A stretch of 64,000 nt of DNA from Thiomicrorhabdus cannonii (lineage in GTDB: Bacteria > Pseudomonadota > Gammaproteobacteria > Thiomicrospirales > Thiomicrospiraceae), in the NCBI RefSeq assembly GCF_013391695.1, contig NZ_JACBGH010000009.1, forward strand, positions 25,145 through 89,144, in the 5' to 3' direction. How positions within the stretch are numbered: position 1 is the first letter of the stretch; every line of letters starts with the position of its first letter. Position numbers and translations under genes: made by a program. The notes beneath the pieces are model-generated. The model was not told where the DNA came from, made no database searches, and worked only from the letters and a program-made list of their open reading frames with translations. Positions 1-8,384 of this stretch are shown here, piece by piece.

Positions 1-1083
1 CATGGCGCCGGAGGCATACTGTACCGGCTCGACCACCGACTGCGTGACTCTGCGCGACACCAGCATCCCCATAATCTGCCCGATAATCGACACCGACAGC
101 ACCCAGATAATATTGTAGATGCTGGTGTCCATGACCGACTCGCTGACCGCCACCATTTCTGACGTCGCCGCCTTGGAGATGCCCACCAACTCGCTGTCCA
201 GCGCCATGAACAGAGGTTCAATTTCGTGCTTCATCAGCCAGGTGTCCATGCGCCATTTCTCGCCCTGATGAATCCCTCTCAACTGCATGAAATGCTCGCG
301 ATAAGTTTGGTAAACGGCCATTGCCTTCGCCAGACCTTCTTCCTCTTCCAGCGTCAGCTCAATCGCTTTTTGTGTCGCCATGCGGGTCAGCAACTGCTCG
401 CTTGAATCCAGATAGGACTCGGTCAACTCATACATCACATCGGTTCTGAAAGCCACATAACCGCGCAGATTCGACACCATGGTCAACCAGTTCTTCTGCA
501 GGCTCAGCAAATCCATCAATAACGGTTTGCGAGACGGCTCAATCGCCTCCAGCTCGGACGCCAGCATCAGATTGATCTGATTCTGCATCTCGTTGGCCAG
601 CGACAGCATGTTCTCATTCATGTACTCGAACGCCGGGAACTTTTTGCTGCGGTTGGACTGCAAATCTTCCAACTGCTCCACCAGATTCGGCAACATGGCA
701 AGATTTTCCTGTACGGCGGCATACTGCTCCAGCAGCAGCTGTTTTTCAGTTTCGCCCTGGCCATTGGTTTGAATGGCGGCAATGTTTCTGTTCACACGCT
801 CGACCAAACTGGCATAGCCTTTCTGGTAGGTTTCCAACAGCGTCTTGTCGTTGGTGGACATATACAGACTCAGAGCATTCATGCTCTTTTCCAGATCCAA
901 CGCCAGGTCAGACGCTTCAATGGCGACCGGCTGCCTTTCGTTCACCACCTCGGAAACGCTCTGGCGCACCAGGTATAGATTAATCACCGCCTGCAACGTA
1001 ATGATCGCCAGAACGGTCCAAATGACGCCAAAACCAAAGCGCATTTTTTGTTTAATCGTGAGTTTTTGTAGAAATGCGTGCAT
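1..1083 (-). CDS. Membrane sensory receptor, N-terminal part (probable chemotaxis receptor)
   Basis: The gene starts at an ATG at 1083 and reads off the left edge; 361 codons are open with no stop. Residues about 15-37 form a first membrane segment. A long, mostly helical, cysteine-free region follows (about 40-320) and should lie in the periplasm. A second membrane segment spans about 323-342 (starting YNIIWVLSVS), and the charged SRRVTQSVVEPV after it looks like the start of a HAMP linker. This layout and the N-terminal LTIKQKMRFGF are typical of methyl-accepting chemotaxis proteins. The output domain is outside the window, so a histidine kinase or GGDEF protein with the same front end is possible. 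The ligand cannot be told. Confidence 0.8.
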   Translation of the reverse strand, partial: MHAFLQKLTIKQKMRFGFGVIWTVLAIITLQAVINLYLVRQSVSEVVNERQPVAIEASDLALDLEKSMNALSLYMSTNDKTLLETYQKGYASLVERVNRNIAAIQTNGQGETEKQLLLEQYAAVQENLAMLPNLVEQLEDLQSNRSKKFPAFEYMNENMLSLANEMQNQINLMLASELEAIEPSRKPLLMDLLSLQKNWLTMVSNLRGYVAFRTDVMYELTESYLDSSEQLLTRMATQKAIELTLEEEEGLAKAMAVYQTYREHFMQLRGIHQGEKWRMDTWLMKHEIEPLFMALDSELVGISKAATSEMVAVSESVMDTSIYNIIWVLSVSIIGQIMGMLVSRRVTQSVVEPVQYASGAM

Positions 1084-1230
1084 ATTCGTTCACTTCACAT
1101 TTTTTTGACAAAGAATTTTACTGCACTTCCATCAAGCAAGGTAAATGCCAATACCGACTTTTAACCAGGAAATTATAATGAATAATAAAGAGTTACTGCC
1201 AAACACCACAGAAGCCTGCAAATGAAGGCA

Positions 1231-2022
1231 CTAGCGTTGCGGATAATTGCCGCGCGCGATCAGTCCGCCGTCAATCGTCAGAATCGAGCCCGTCATCCAG
1301 GCAGCGGCGTCGGACAGCAGATAAGCCGTGGCTTCGCCCATCTCCTCGGTCTTGCCGTAACGCCCCAGCGGCATACGCTCGCACCACTGGGCTTCGATCT
1401 GCGGTTGCGACAAAATCGCCAAAGTGCGCTCCACCGGCACCACACCGGGTGCCAATCCGTTGACACGGATGCCGTACTGCCCCCATTCCACCGCCTGCAC
1501 CTTGGTGATGGCGTCCAGTCCGGCCTTGGAAGCGGCATACGCCGAAAACCATTCGCACGTCGCCTGACCGTGGATACTGGTGTTATTGACGATGACACCG
1601 CCCTGTTTCGCCTCGATACAAGCCTTGGCAAACGCGGCGCTCAACAGATAGGGCGCCTGCAGATTCACCGCCAAGGTAGCGGCAAATTTGTCCCCTAACG
1701 GGTCCTTAAGCGAGGTGGACTTGGTGACGATCCCCGCGTTATTGACCAAACCGTCCAGCCCATCAAAGCATGACCCGGCCTGTTCAAAAAAATCGGGCAG
1801 ATTTTCCAGCCGACTGAAGTCGCAACGCAATACCTGCGCCTGCGCACCCAGCTGCGTGACCTGCTGCAACGTATTTTCAATGCCGTTTGCATTGCGGTTG
1901 TAATGCAGCACCAAGCGGCAACCTTCACGCGCCAGCACCTTGGCCATGCCTGCACCGATGCCACTGGAGGCGCCGGTAATCAGAATGCGTCTGCCTTTCA
2001 ACTCGGGAAATCTTGCCATCAT
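1231..2022 (-). CDS. Short-chain dehydrogenase/reductase (SDR)
   Basis: Classical SDR of 263 residues, the usual family length. It has a Rossmann-fold cofactor loop TGASSGIG near residue 16, NNAG around 92-95, a catalytic serine in NNTSIHG, and the YAASK catalytic Tyr/Lys pair. The C-terminus carries the usual TIDGG. It should catalyse an NAD(P)H-dependent carbonyl or alcohol oxidoreduction; the substrate cannot be read. It starts 12 nt after the murG stop, on the same strand, with AAGG seven bases upstream of ATG, so it is probably the last gene of the cell-wall operon. In most gammaproteobacteria murC occupies this place. One copy of the dispersed 12-bp motif lies inside it, encoding EQAGS. 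Confidence 0.9.
   Translation of the reverse strand: MMARFPELKGRRILITGASSGIGAGMAKVLAREGCRLVLHYNRNANGIENTLQQVTQLGAQAQVLRCDFSRLENLPDFFEQAGSCFDGLDGLVNNAGIVTKSTSLKDPLGDKFAATLAVNLQAPYLLSAAFAKACIEAKQGGVIVNNTSIHGQATCEWFSAYAASKAGLDAITKVQAVEWGQYGIRVNGLAPGVVPVERTLAILSQPQIEAQWCERMPLGRYGKTEEMGEATAYLLSDAAAWMTGSILTIDGGLIARGNYPQR
1773..1784 (-). repeat. Dispersed motif copy 1 (perfect core)
   Basis: AACAGGCCGGGT on the minus strand, inside the SDR gene, sense orientation (EQAGS). Confidence 0.85.
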
Positions 2023-2034
2023 ACGGACCTTACC

Positions 2035-3129
2035 TCACTGCTCACACTGCTTAGAAGGCATTAGCGCCAGCAGCCGCGCGGCGATCTCGCCGGTCACGTC
2101 CTTGGGCGCGCCCTGCCGAATGCGATGTGAAGCCGCCACCCTGCGCTGCGGGTCGGCGCACCAGCCACCTAACGCTGCCGCCAACCTCTGCGGCGTCAAG
2201 TCGGATTGCTGAATGACCTCGCCGCCGCCCAGCGTTACCAACGCCTGGGCATTGGCCGTCTGGTGATCGTCCACCGCCTGTGGATAAGGCACCATAATCG
2301 CCGGACGCGCCGTCGCCATCAGTTCGCTGACGGTCAGCGCACCGGCACGGCTGACAACCATATCCGCCTTTTCATAAGCACTGCGCATATCGTCGATAAA
2401 CGCCACCACCTCGGCGGCAACACCGGCCTGCGCATACGCCTGCTGCGCCTGCTGCAGGGTTTTGACGCCGGTCTGATGGGTCACGCTCGGACGCTGTTCC
2501 GGCGGCAACAAAGCCAACGCCTTGGGCACGGTTTCATTCAACGCCAAGGCCCCGCGGCTGCCGCCCAGCACCAACACATGGCAACCCGTTTGTGGCTGCA
2601 ACAGCGCAACATCCTCCAGTCCTGCGCGCACCGGATTGCCTAAGGTAACCACATTGTTCCCCTGCAAAACCGTTTGCGGAAAGGCGCAAATCACTTCGCG
2701 CGCCAAGGGCGCCAACAACTTGTTAGTCAACCCCGGAATGGCGTTCTGTTCGTGAATGACCAATGGAATCCCCAGCGTTTTAGCCGCCAAGCCGCCCGGC
2801 CCGCACACGAATCCGCCCATGCCCAACACCAGATCGGGGCGCTCGGCACGCATGATTTTTCTGGCCTGCCACCAGGCGCGCGTGACATTGACAGGCGCCT
2901 TGAGCCAACCCAACAGGCCGTTGCCGCGCAATCCCTTGATGGAGATGGCATGAAACGGCAAGCCTGCCTTTTCCACCCACTCTTTCTCCATGCCGCCCTG
3001 CGTGCCCAGCCAAACCACGTTCACCTGCTGTTGATATAACGCCTCGGCAATGGCAATCCCCGGAAACACATGACCGCCGGTACCGCCGGCCATGATCATG
3101 ACTTTCAGTTGCGTAGTCTTCTGGCTCAC
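2035..3129 (-). CDS. murG: MurG, UDP-GlcNAc:lipid I N-acetylglucosaminyltransferase
   Basis: Adds GlcNAc from UDP-GlcNAc to undecaprenyl-PP-MurNAc-pentapeptide (lipid I) on the inner face of the cytoplasmic membrane, giving lipid II. The protein has 364 residues, close to the E. coli length. The glycine-rich GGTGGHVFPG near residue 15 is the family hallmark of the N-terminal lipid I-binding half. VLGGSRGA and SRAGALTVSELMA in the C-terminal half belong to the UDP-sugar-binding domain. Its ATG overlaps the end of ftsW by four bases, so the two are translationally coupled. Confidence 0.97.
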   Translation of the reverse strand: MSQKTTQLKVMIMAGGTGGHVFPGIAIAEALYQQQVNVVWLGTQGGMEKEWVEKAGLPFHAISIKGLRGNGLLGWLKAPVNVTRAWWQARKIMRAERPDLVLGMGGFVCGPGGLAAKTLGIPLVIHEQNAIPGLTNKLLAPLAREVICAFPQTVLQGNNVVTLGNPVRAGLEDVALLQPQTGCHVLVLGGSRGALALNETVPKALALLPPEQRPSVTHQTGVKTLQQAQQAYAQAGVAAEVVAFIDDMRSAYEKADMVVSRAGALTVSELMATARPAIMVPYPQAVDDHQTANAQALVTLGGGEVIQQSDLTPQRLAAALGGWCADPQRRVAASHRIRQGAPKDVTGEIAARLLALMPSKQCEQ

Positions 3130-4298
3130 GCTGTTTCTCCTGTTTCAGACCCGGCCTGTTCAGTTTTCGGCGGCAATCCGCGGCGCGTTTCGTAATCCAC
3201 GCGAAAGACCAGCGCCAAGGCCGAAAGCAACAGCAGCACGCTACTACCGCCGTAACTCATCAACGGCAAGGTCAGCCCTTTGGTCGGGAAAGCACCGAGA
3301 TTCACACCCATATTGATCATGGCCTGCAAGATAATCCAGATGCCGATGCCGTAGGCGATCATACCGCCAAAGAAATACTCCTTGTCGAGTGCCTTGCGGC
3401 CGATGCGGAACAGGCGATACAGAATGGCCAGATACAACAGAACAAGGAAAAGCACGCCGATAAAGCCGAACTCTTCACCGTAGATGGAAAACAGGAAGTC
3501 GGTATGCGCATCGGGCAGATAGAGCAGTTTCTGCACGCTGCCGCCAATGCCGGCGCCAAACCACTCGCCCGAGCCGAGCGCAATCAGCGCCTGCGTCAGC
3601 TGATAACCGCTGCCGAACGGGTCCTGCCACGGGTCCAGGAAACTGCTGACGCGCGCCATCCGATAGGGCGATATGACCACCAGAATCGCCAGCAGGCTCG
3701 CCATCGGCAGCACCGTCAGCACAAAATAGCGCCAGGGCGCGCCGGCAATCAGCAGCATGCCGGTAATCATCACCGCAATCACAAAAGTGGAGCCGTAGTC
3801 CGGCTCCATCAGCAGCAGAATCGCCATGACCCCGAACGGCAACGCCAGACGGATAACCGCCTCGAAACTCTCCTTGACGGCATTCGCGTGGCGGTTCAGG
3901 TAACCCGCCATAAAGACGACGATGACCAGTTTCATAAATTCGGAGGGTTGGAAATTCATTACCAGCAGCGGCAACCAGCGTTTACTGCCGTTGATTTCTC
4001 GGCCGACGATCAACACCAGCACCAACAGAAACAGCGCAAACAGGAAGAGTTTGCCGCGATGCTTTTCCCAGAAGGAGAGCGGGATTTGAAAGAGGATATA
4101 GGCGGCGGCAAACCCGAGTCCTACCGAAAAGAGCTGGCGCATAAAATAGTGCGTGCTGTCGCCAAAACGTTTTTCGCTGATGGCGATGGAGCTGGACGCC
4201 ACCATCATCAAGCCGATCACCAGCAACAGGCTGATCAGCCCCACCAGCCAGAAATCAATCGGCCATTGCTGGCTCTGCTGACGCCAACGCGCCAACAT
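3126..4298 (-). CDS. ftsW: FtsW, septal peptidoglycan glycosyltransferase (SEDS family)
   Basis: SEDS-family polytopic membrane protein of 390 residues that polymerises lipid II at the septum together with FtsI. About ten hydrophobic segments are visible after a short cytoplasmic N-terminus, with family motifs such as NGSKRWL, QPSEFMKL and PTKGLTLPLMSYGGSS. It lies two bases after murD and overlaps murG by four bases, inside the minus-strand dcw operon. The last residues (TEQAGSETGETA) are encoded partly by a copy of the dispersed motif AACAGGCCGGGT, so the C-terminal tail may be shaped by that DNA sequence and not by protein function. Confidence 0.96.
   Translation of the reverse strand: MLARWRQQSQQWPIDFWLVGLISLLLVIGLMMVASSSIAISEKRFGDSTHYFMRQLFSVGLGFAAAYILFQIPLSFWEKHRGKLFLFALFLLVLVLIVGREINGSKRWLPLLVMNFQPSEFMKLVIVVFMAGYLNRHANAVKESFEAVIRLALPFGVMAILLLMEPDYGSTFVIAVMITGMLLIAGAPWRYFVLTVLPMASLLAILVVISPYRMARVSSFLDPWQDPFGSGYQLTQALIALGSGEWFGAGIGGSVQKLLYLPDAHTDFLFSIYGEEFGFIGVLFLVLLYLAILYRLFRIGRKALDKEYFFGGMIAYGIGIWIILQAMINMGVNLGAFPTKGLTLPLMSYGGSSVLLLLSALALVFRVDYETRRGLPPKTEQAGSETGETA
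3149..3160 (-). repeat. Dispersed motif copy 2 (perfect core)
   Basis: In the ftsW 3' end, sense; upstream flank AAAACTG, one base from the common AAAACTC. Confidence 0.9.
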
Positions 4299-4300
4299 GA

Positions 4301-5653
4301 TCAGCGCGCCTCCTCGGCGGCCACCATCTCACCCACCAGTTGCTCGAACACCTTGCCGCGGTGCGCATAGTTGTCAAACTGGTCAAAACTCGCACAGGCC
4401 GGTGAAAACAGTACACAATCCCCGGCCTGCGCCGTTTGTGCCGCAAGCGTAATCGCCTGCGCCAGGGTGTCCACCCTGGCCACCGCTTCGTGTGGCAAGG
4501 CCGCCGCGATCTGCTCGCGGTCACGACCGAAGACGATGGTTTGCCGGCAATACTCGTGTACCGCCGGCTGCAACGGACTGAAGTCGGCATCCTTGCCCAC
4601 CCCGCCTGCCAAAAGAATAAGTTGAGCGTTACGATGTCTGGCCTGCTGCCCCATACTTTCAATCGCCGTCAAGGTCGCGCCCACATTGGTGCCCTTGGAA
4701 TCGTTGATCCACTCCACATCCTTGTAGTTGACGACCAGCTGGGTGCGGTGCGGCAAGCCTTTGAATTCGCTCAATACTTTCTGGAAAATCTCGGGCGCAA
4801 TATTAAACGGCTGGCATAGCGCCATCATCGCCAAGGCATTCAAACGATGGTGCTTGCCCTGCAATACCATGTCACTCACCGTGACCAACGCCTGCTGCCC
4901 GCGCGCCAGCCAAAGCTGCCCCTCCTGTTCCATCACCCCGTAATCGTCAGGGCCGCGTTCAAAGCTTTCCGACAGTCCGAAACGCACCACCGGACAGTGG
5001 TGGATCATGCCGTGTTCGCTGAAATCTTCCGGCAACACCGCCAGGTCTGTCTGCTCGAACACTTTGGTTTTGGCTTGGATATAGTCCTCCAAATCCTCGT
5101 AACGGTCCATATGGTCTTCCGACACATTCAGTACCGTCGAAGAGATGGTCTGCAGCGAATAGGTCGTTTCCAGCTGAAAACTGGAAAGCTCCAGCACATA
5201 GACGTCGTAATCGGTTTCGTCCAACAGCAGGTCAAGCGCCGGCTGCCCCAGGTTGCCGCCCATGGCCGCCTTGTAGCCCGCCGTCTGCAGCGCAAGCCCG
5301 GTCAGGGTGGTCACCGTGCTCTTGCCGTTGGAACCGGTAATGCCAATCACCGGCACGCCCACCGCACGGGCAAACAGTTCGATATCACCGATCACCTGTT
5401 TGCCGAGTTTGCGCAGGTTCATCACCCAAGGCTCCGACTGGGCGATCCCCGGACTCAGCACAATGGTTTCAAACTGAGCGATCCACGCCGTCGGCAGATG
5501 GCCGGTGGCGAACTCCACCCCCGGAAACCGCTGTGCCAAGGCCGACACATCCAGCTCCTCGCGAGTATCGTAAGCAAAACAATGCTCACCCTGCGCTTCA
5601 AAATAACGTAACACCGATTGACCGGTAATTCCTAAACCTGCTACTAAATACAC
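4301..5653 (-). CDS. murD: MurD, UDP-MurNAc-L-Ala:D-glutamate ligase
   Basis: Cytoplasmic ATP-dependent ligase adding D-Glu to UDP-MurNAc-L-Ala. At 450 residues it matches the family. The N-terminal GLGITGQS is the UDP-binding Rossmann loop; the central domain has the ATP loop GITGSNGKST near residue 105 and the Mur-ligase residues of NVSEDHMDR. The C-terminal domain carries HRTQ, NDSKGTN, LLAGGVGKD and SPACASFDQFDNY, the D-Glu-binding end. Membership in the dcw operon (mraY upstream, ftsW two bases downstream) fits. Confidence 0.97.
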   Translation of the reverse strand: MYLVAGLGITGQSVLRYFEAQGEHCFAYDTREELDVSALAQRFPGVEFATGHLPTAWIAQFETIVLSPGIAQSEPWVMNLRKLGKQVIGDIELFARAVGVPVIGITGSNGKSTVTTLTGLALQTAGYKAAMGGNLGQPALDLLLDETDYDVYVLELSSFQLETTYSLQTISSTVLNVSEDHMDRYEDLEDYIQAKTKVFEQTDLAVLPEDFSEHGMIHHCPVVRFGLSESFERGPDDYGVMEQEGQLWLARGQQALVTVSDMVLQGKHHRLNALAMMALCQPFNIAPEIFQKVLSEFKGLPHRTQLVVNYKDVEWINDSKGTNVGATLTAIESMGQQARHRNAQLILLAGGVGKDADFSPLQPAVHEYCRQTIVFGRDREQIAAALPHEAVARVDTLAQAITLAAQTAQAGDCVLFSPACASFDQFDNYAHRGKVFEQLVGEMVAAEEAR

Positions 5654-5688
5654 GCTACCATCCTAACTATGGGCCAATCCAACCTGCT

Positions 5689-6771
5689 CTAGCGCAGTTT
5701 CAAACTCGCCAGACCAATCAATACCAGAATAATCGTAATCACCCAGAAACGCACAATCACCTGCGACTCATGCCAACCCTTCTGTTCGAAATGGTGATGC
5801 AAAGGCGCCATCAGGAAAATACGCTTCTTGCGCAACTTGTAGGAGCCGACCTGCAGAATCACCGAAAGGGTTTCGGCCACAAAAATCCCGCCCATAATAA
5901 ACAGCACCAGTTCCTGCTTGACCGCCACCGCCATGCCGCCCAAGGCCGCACCGATCGCCAGCGAACCGACATCACCCATAAACACCTGGGCGGGATGGGC
6001 ATTGAACCACAGAAACCCCAAACCGGCGCCCACCAGTGCGGCGGCGAGAATGGTCATCTCACCCACGCCGGGAATGTAGGGGATATTCAGATAATCGGCA
6101 AAATAGACGTGGCCGGACAGATAGGCAAACACCCCCAGAGCGCCGGAGATCATCACCGTCGGCATAATCGCCAGACCGTCCAGACCGTCGGTCAGATTCA
6201 CCGCATTGGAGGTGCCCACAATCACCAGATAGCTCAGCACAATCGTCCAGGCACCCAGTTCAAGCACGGTGTCTTTCATATACGGGATCAACAACTGCGT
6301 CTCCGCCGGCACATTCGCCAGCGCATACAGCGTGTAGGCGGTCACCAGGCCGATGATCGACTGCCACAGGTATTTGGTGCGCGCACGCATGCCGTTGGGG
6401 TCTTTGTAAACCACCTTTTTGTAGTCATCCACAAAGCCCACCACGCCGAATGCCAGCATCGACAAGGTGACCACCAGCAGATAGTGGTTGGTCAGGTCGC
6501 CCCACAAAAACACCGACACCGCGATCGAAAACAGAATCATGGTGCCGCCCATGGTCGGCGTGCCCGATTTGACCAGATGGGTTTGCGGGCCGTCCAGACG
6601 GATGCTCTGCCCCACCTTGAGGCGCGTCAGCCAGCGGATCATAGTCGGCCCCACCAAAAAGGAGATGATCAGCGCGGTAAGCACACTCATAATCACCCGC
6701 ATGGTGATGTACTTGAACACCCCGAAACCGGAAATGTACTGTTGCAAGTATTCGGTTAAATAGATAAGCAT
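5689..6771 (-). CDS. mraY: MraY, phospho-MurNAc-pentapeptide transferase
   Basis: Integral membrane enzyme moving phospho-MurNAc-pentapeptide from UDP to undecaprenyl phosphate to make lipid I. It has 360 residues, the E. coli length, and about ten membrane segments. The cytoplasmic loops hold the catalytic aspartates in FVDDYKK and [10 protein letters not shown], plus FMGDVGSLA and the HHHFE motif of [12 protein letters not shown]. It is separated from murF by 121 bases containing a 9-bp tandem repeat, the largest gap in the murF-to-murG part of the operon. Confidence 0.97.
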   Translation of the reverse strand: MLIYLTEYLQQYISGFGVFKYITMRVIMSVLTALIISFLVGPTMIRWLTRLKVGQSIRLDGPQTHLVKSGTPTMGGTMILFSIAVSVFLWGDLTNHYLLVVTLSMLAFGVVGFVDDYKKVVYKDPNGMRARTKYLWQSIIGLVTAYTLYALANVPAETQLLIPYMKDTVLELGAWTIVLSYLVIVGTSNAVNLTDGLDGLAIMPTVMISGALGVFAYLSGHVYFADYLNIPYIPGVGEMTILAAALVGAGLGFLWFNAHPAQVFMGDVGSLAIGAALGGMAVAVKQELVLFIMGGIFVAETLSVILQVGSYKLRKKRIFLMAPLHHHFEQKGWHESQVIVRFWVITIILVLIGLASLKLR

Positions 6772-6815
6772 GCTGTCCTCTGCTCTATATTTCTATATAG
6801 TTTTTTATGGTTTTT

Positions 6816-6851
6816 ATCTGTTTTATCTGTTTTATCTGTTTTATCTGTTTT
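6816..6851. repeat. Tandem repeat, four perfect copies of ATCTGTTTT
   Basis: Four back-to-back perfect 9-bp units fill 36 bases of the 121-base murF-mraY gap, about 45-80 bases upstream of the mraY start. The surrounding sequence is strongly AT-rich. Read on the transcribed strand the unit is AAAACAGAT. It does not code for a credible protein. Confidence 0.9.
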
Positions 6852-6892
6852 ATATATTCAATGTTCTGTATTTCTTATAGCGCGCTCTCAAG

Positions 6893-8371
6893 TCAAATAG
6901 CATGTGCCGCTTTAATCGGCTCCACCACCTTTTCCATACGCGCGCTGCGGGAGCCTTTCACCAGAACGTTATCGACCTGGCCTTCCGCGAGCAGCTGCAA
7001 TACACGCGCCGCCATCAACTCGTGCGACGCATAAAAAGCCGCCTGCTCGCCAAATGCCTGCGGCATGGCCGAGGCCGCCTCACCGTACACTAGCAGATAA
7101 TCCACGCCTTTTTCACGCGCATAGGCGGCAACTTCCCGGTGCGCAGCCTCACTGCCGGCACCCAGTTCGCCCATCGCGCCCAGACATAAAACGCAGCGCC
7201 CCGGCAAACTCACCAAGGTGTCAATCCCCGCCTTGACCGACGCCGGATTGGCATTATAGCTGTCGTCAATCAACCAGCCCTTGGGCAGACGCGTTTTTTG
7301 CAGTCTTCCGGCAACCCCGCCAAAACTCAACAGGCCGGGTAGTATCTGCGGCCATTCCAGTCCGGCCGCCATACAGACTGCGACACAGGCGGCGGCATTA
7401 AGCGCATTATGCTTACCCAAAAGCGGCATTGTAACCGTTTGCAACTGCCCTTTCACTGACAATTCAAAACGACTCGTTTCGCTGTCGGCGGCATAACTCA
7501 GTAAACGCACATCGGCGCTTTCCGCCTCGCCAAAACACAGGCTATTCTCCACCCCCAAACGGGCGATTTCAGCCTGCCAGTAATCAAAACCGGGCGAATC
7601 GGTATTCAAAATCGCAAAGCCGTTGCCATGCAGGCGGTTCAAACCCAGAAAAATCTCGCCCTTGGTCTCGATCACGCCCTGCAGCGAACCGAACCCCTCC
7701 AGATGGGCGCCCGACGCGTTGTTGAGCAACGCGATATCCGGCTCGGCCAACAAGGTCAAATACTCAATCTCTTTGCGATGGTTCGCGCCCATCTCGATAA
7801 TCGCAAACTCATGTTCCGGACGCAAATTCAGCAGCGTCCGCGGCACGCCGAAATCGTTATTCAGATTGCCTTCGGTCGCCAAAGTCTTGCCGACATTGGA
7901 GAACAGATTCAACAGCATCGCCTTGGTGGTGGTTTTGCCGTTGCTGCCGGTTACGGCGATAAGCTTCTTCACCGGCATCTGACGCCGGTGCCAACGGGCA
8001 AACTGCCCCAACGCCAAACGGGTATCCTCGACCAGAATCGCCGGTACGGCACAGTCGACCACCTCAGAAACCAGTACCGCCGCCGCGCCCTGCTTGACGG
8101 CATCCTCAATAAACGCGTGGCCGTCAAAGCGCTCGCCCTTGATGGCGGCATACAGATCACCCGGCTTGATGTTGCGGCTGTCGGTACTCACACCACCAAA
8201 ACGCACGGGGATTTCGCTGCAAGGGCCAAGCCACTCGCCCTGCACGCTCTCCTGCAGCTGCGTCAGCTCCCAGCTGAAAGCCGCATCCTGAATACTTTCC
8301 TGCACCTTGAGTTGCTGTTCCATTCTATTAACCTGCTGTTGCGGCGTCAGACCGTCCTGCATCTTGTTCAT
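6893..8371 (-). CDS. murF: MurF, UDP-MurNAc-tripeptide:D-Ala-D-Ala ligase
   Basis: Cytoplasmic ligase completing the UDP-MurNAc-pentapeptide. Visible are the substrate-binding GVSTDSRNIKPGDLYAAIKGE, the ATP loop AVTGSNGKTTTK, the EGNLNNDFGVP segment, the IEMGANH motif and DDSYNANPASVKA. The frame is open further upstream into murE, but those residues look like no MurF. I place the start at the ATG at 8371, preceded by GACGAGG and 13 bases after the murE stop; ATGs at 8362 and 8323 are alternatives. That gives about 492 residues, a little longer than usual because of a Gln-rich N-terminus. A full-length dispersed motif lies inside, on the non-coding strand (PGLLSFG). Confidence 0.95.
   Translation of the reverse strand: MNKMQDGLTPQQQVNRMEQQLKVQESIQDAAFSWELTQLQESVQGEWLGPCSEIPVRFGGVSTDSRNIKPGDLYAAIKGERFDGHAFIEDAVKQGAAAVLVSEVVDCAVPAILVEDTRLALGQFARWHRRQMPVKKLIAVTGSNGKTTTKAMLLNLFSNVGKTLATEGNLNNDFGVPRTLLNLRPEHEFAIIEMGANHRKEIEYLTLLAEPDIALLNNASGAHLEGFGSLQGVIETKGEIFLGLNRLHGNGFAILNTDSPGFDYWQAEIARLGVENSLCFGEAESADVRLLSYAADSETSRFELSVKGQLQTVTMPLLGKHNALNAAACVAVCMAAGLEWPQILPGLLSFGGVAGRLQKTRLPKGWLIDDSYNANPASVKAGIDTLVSLPGRCVLCLGAMGELGAGSEAAHREVAAYAREKGVDYLLVYGEAASAMPQAFGEQAAFYASHELMAARVLQLLAEGQVDNVLVKGSRSARMEKVVEPIKAAHAI
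7329..7340 (+). repeat. Dispersed motif copy 3 (perfect, full 19-mer)
   Basis: The complete AAAACTCAACAGGCCGGGT at 7322-7340, antisense within murF. Confidence 0.95.
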
Positions 8372-8384
8372 ACCCTCGTCCCGC

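Noticed and set aside
1178..1225. 15-codon plus-strand frame MNNKELLPNTTEACK with AGGA upstream
   Set aside because: The RBS spacing is fair but the frame is very short and could be chance; no regulatory context is visible.
6816..6851. Possible CRISPR-like repeats
   Set aside because: The units are 9 bp with no spacers, so this is a simple tandem repeat. No CRISPR array or cas gene was seen in the window.
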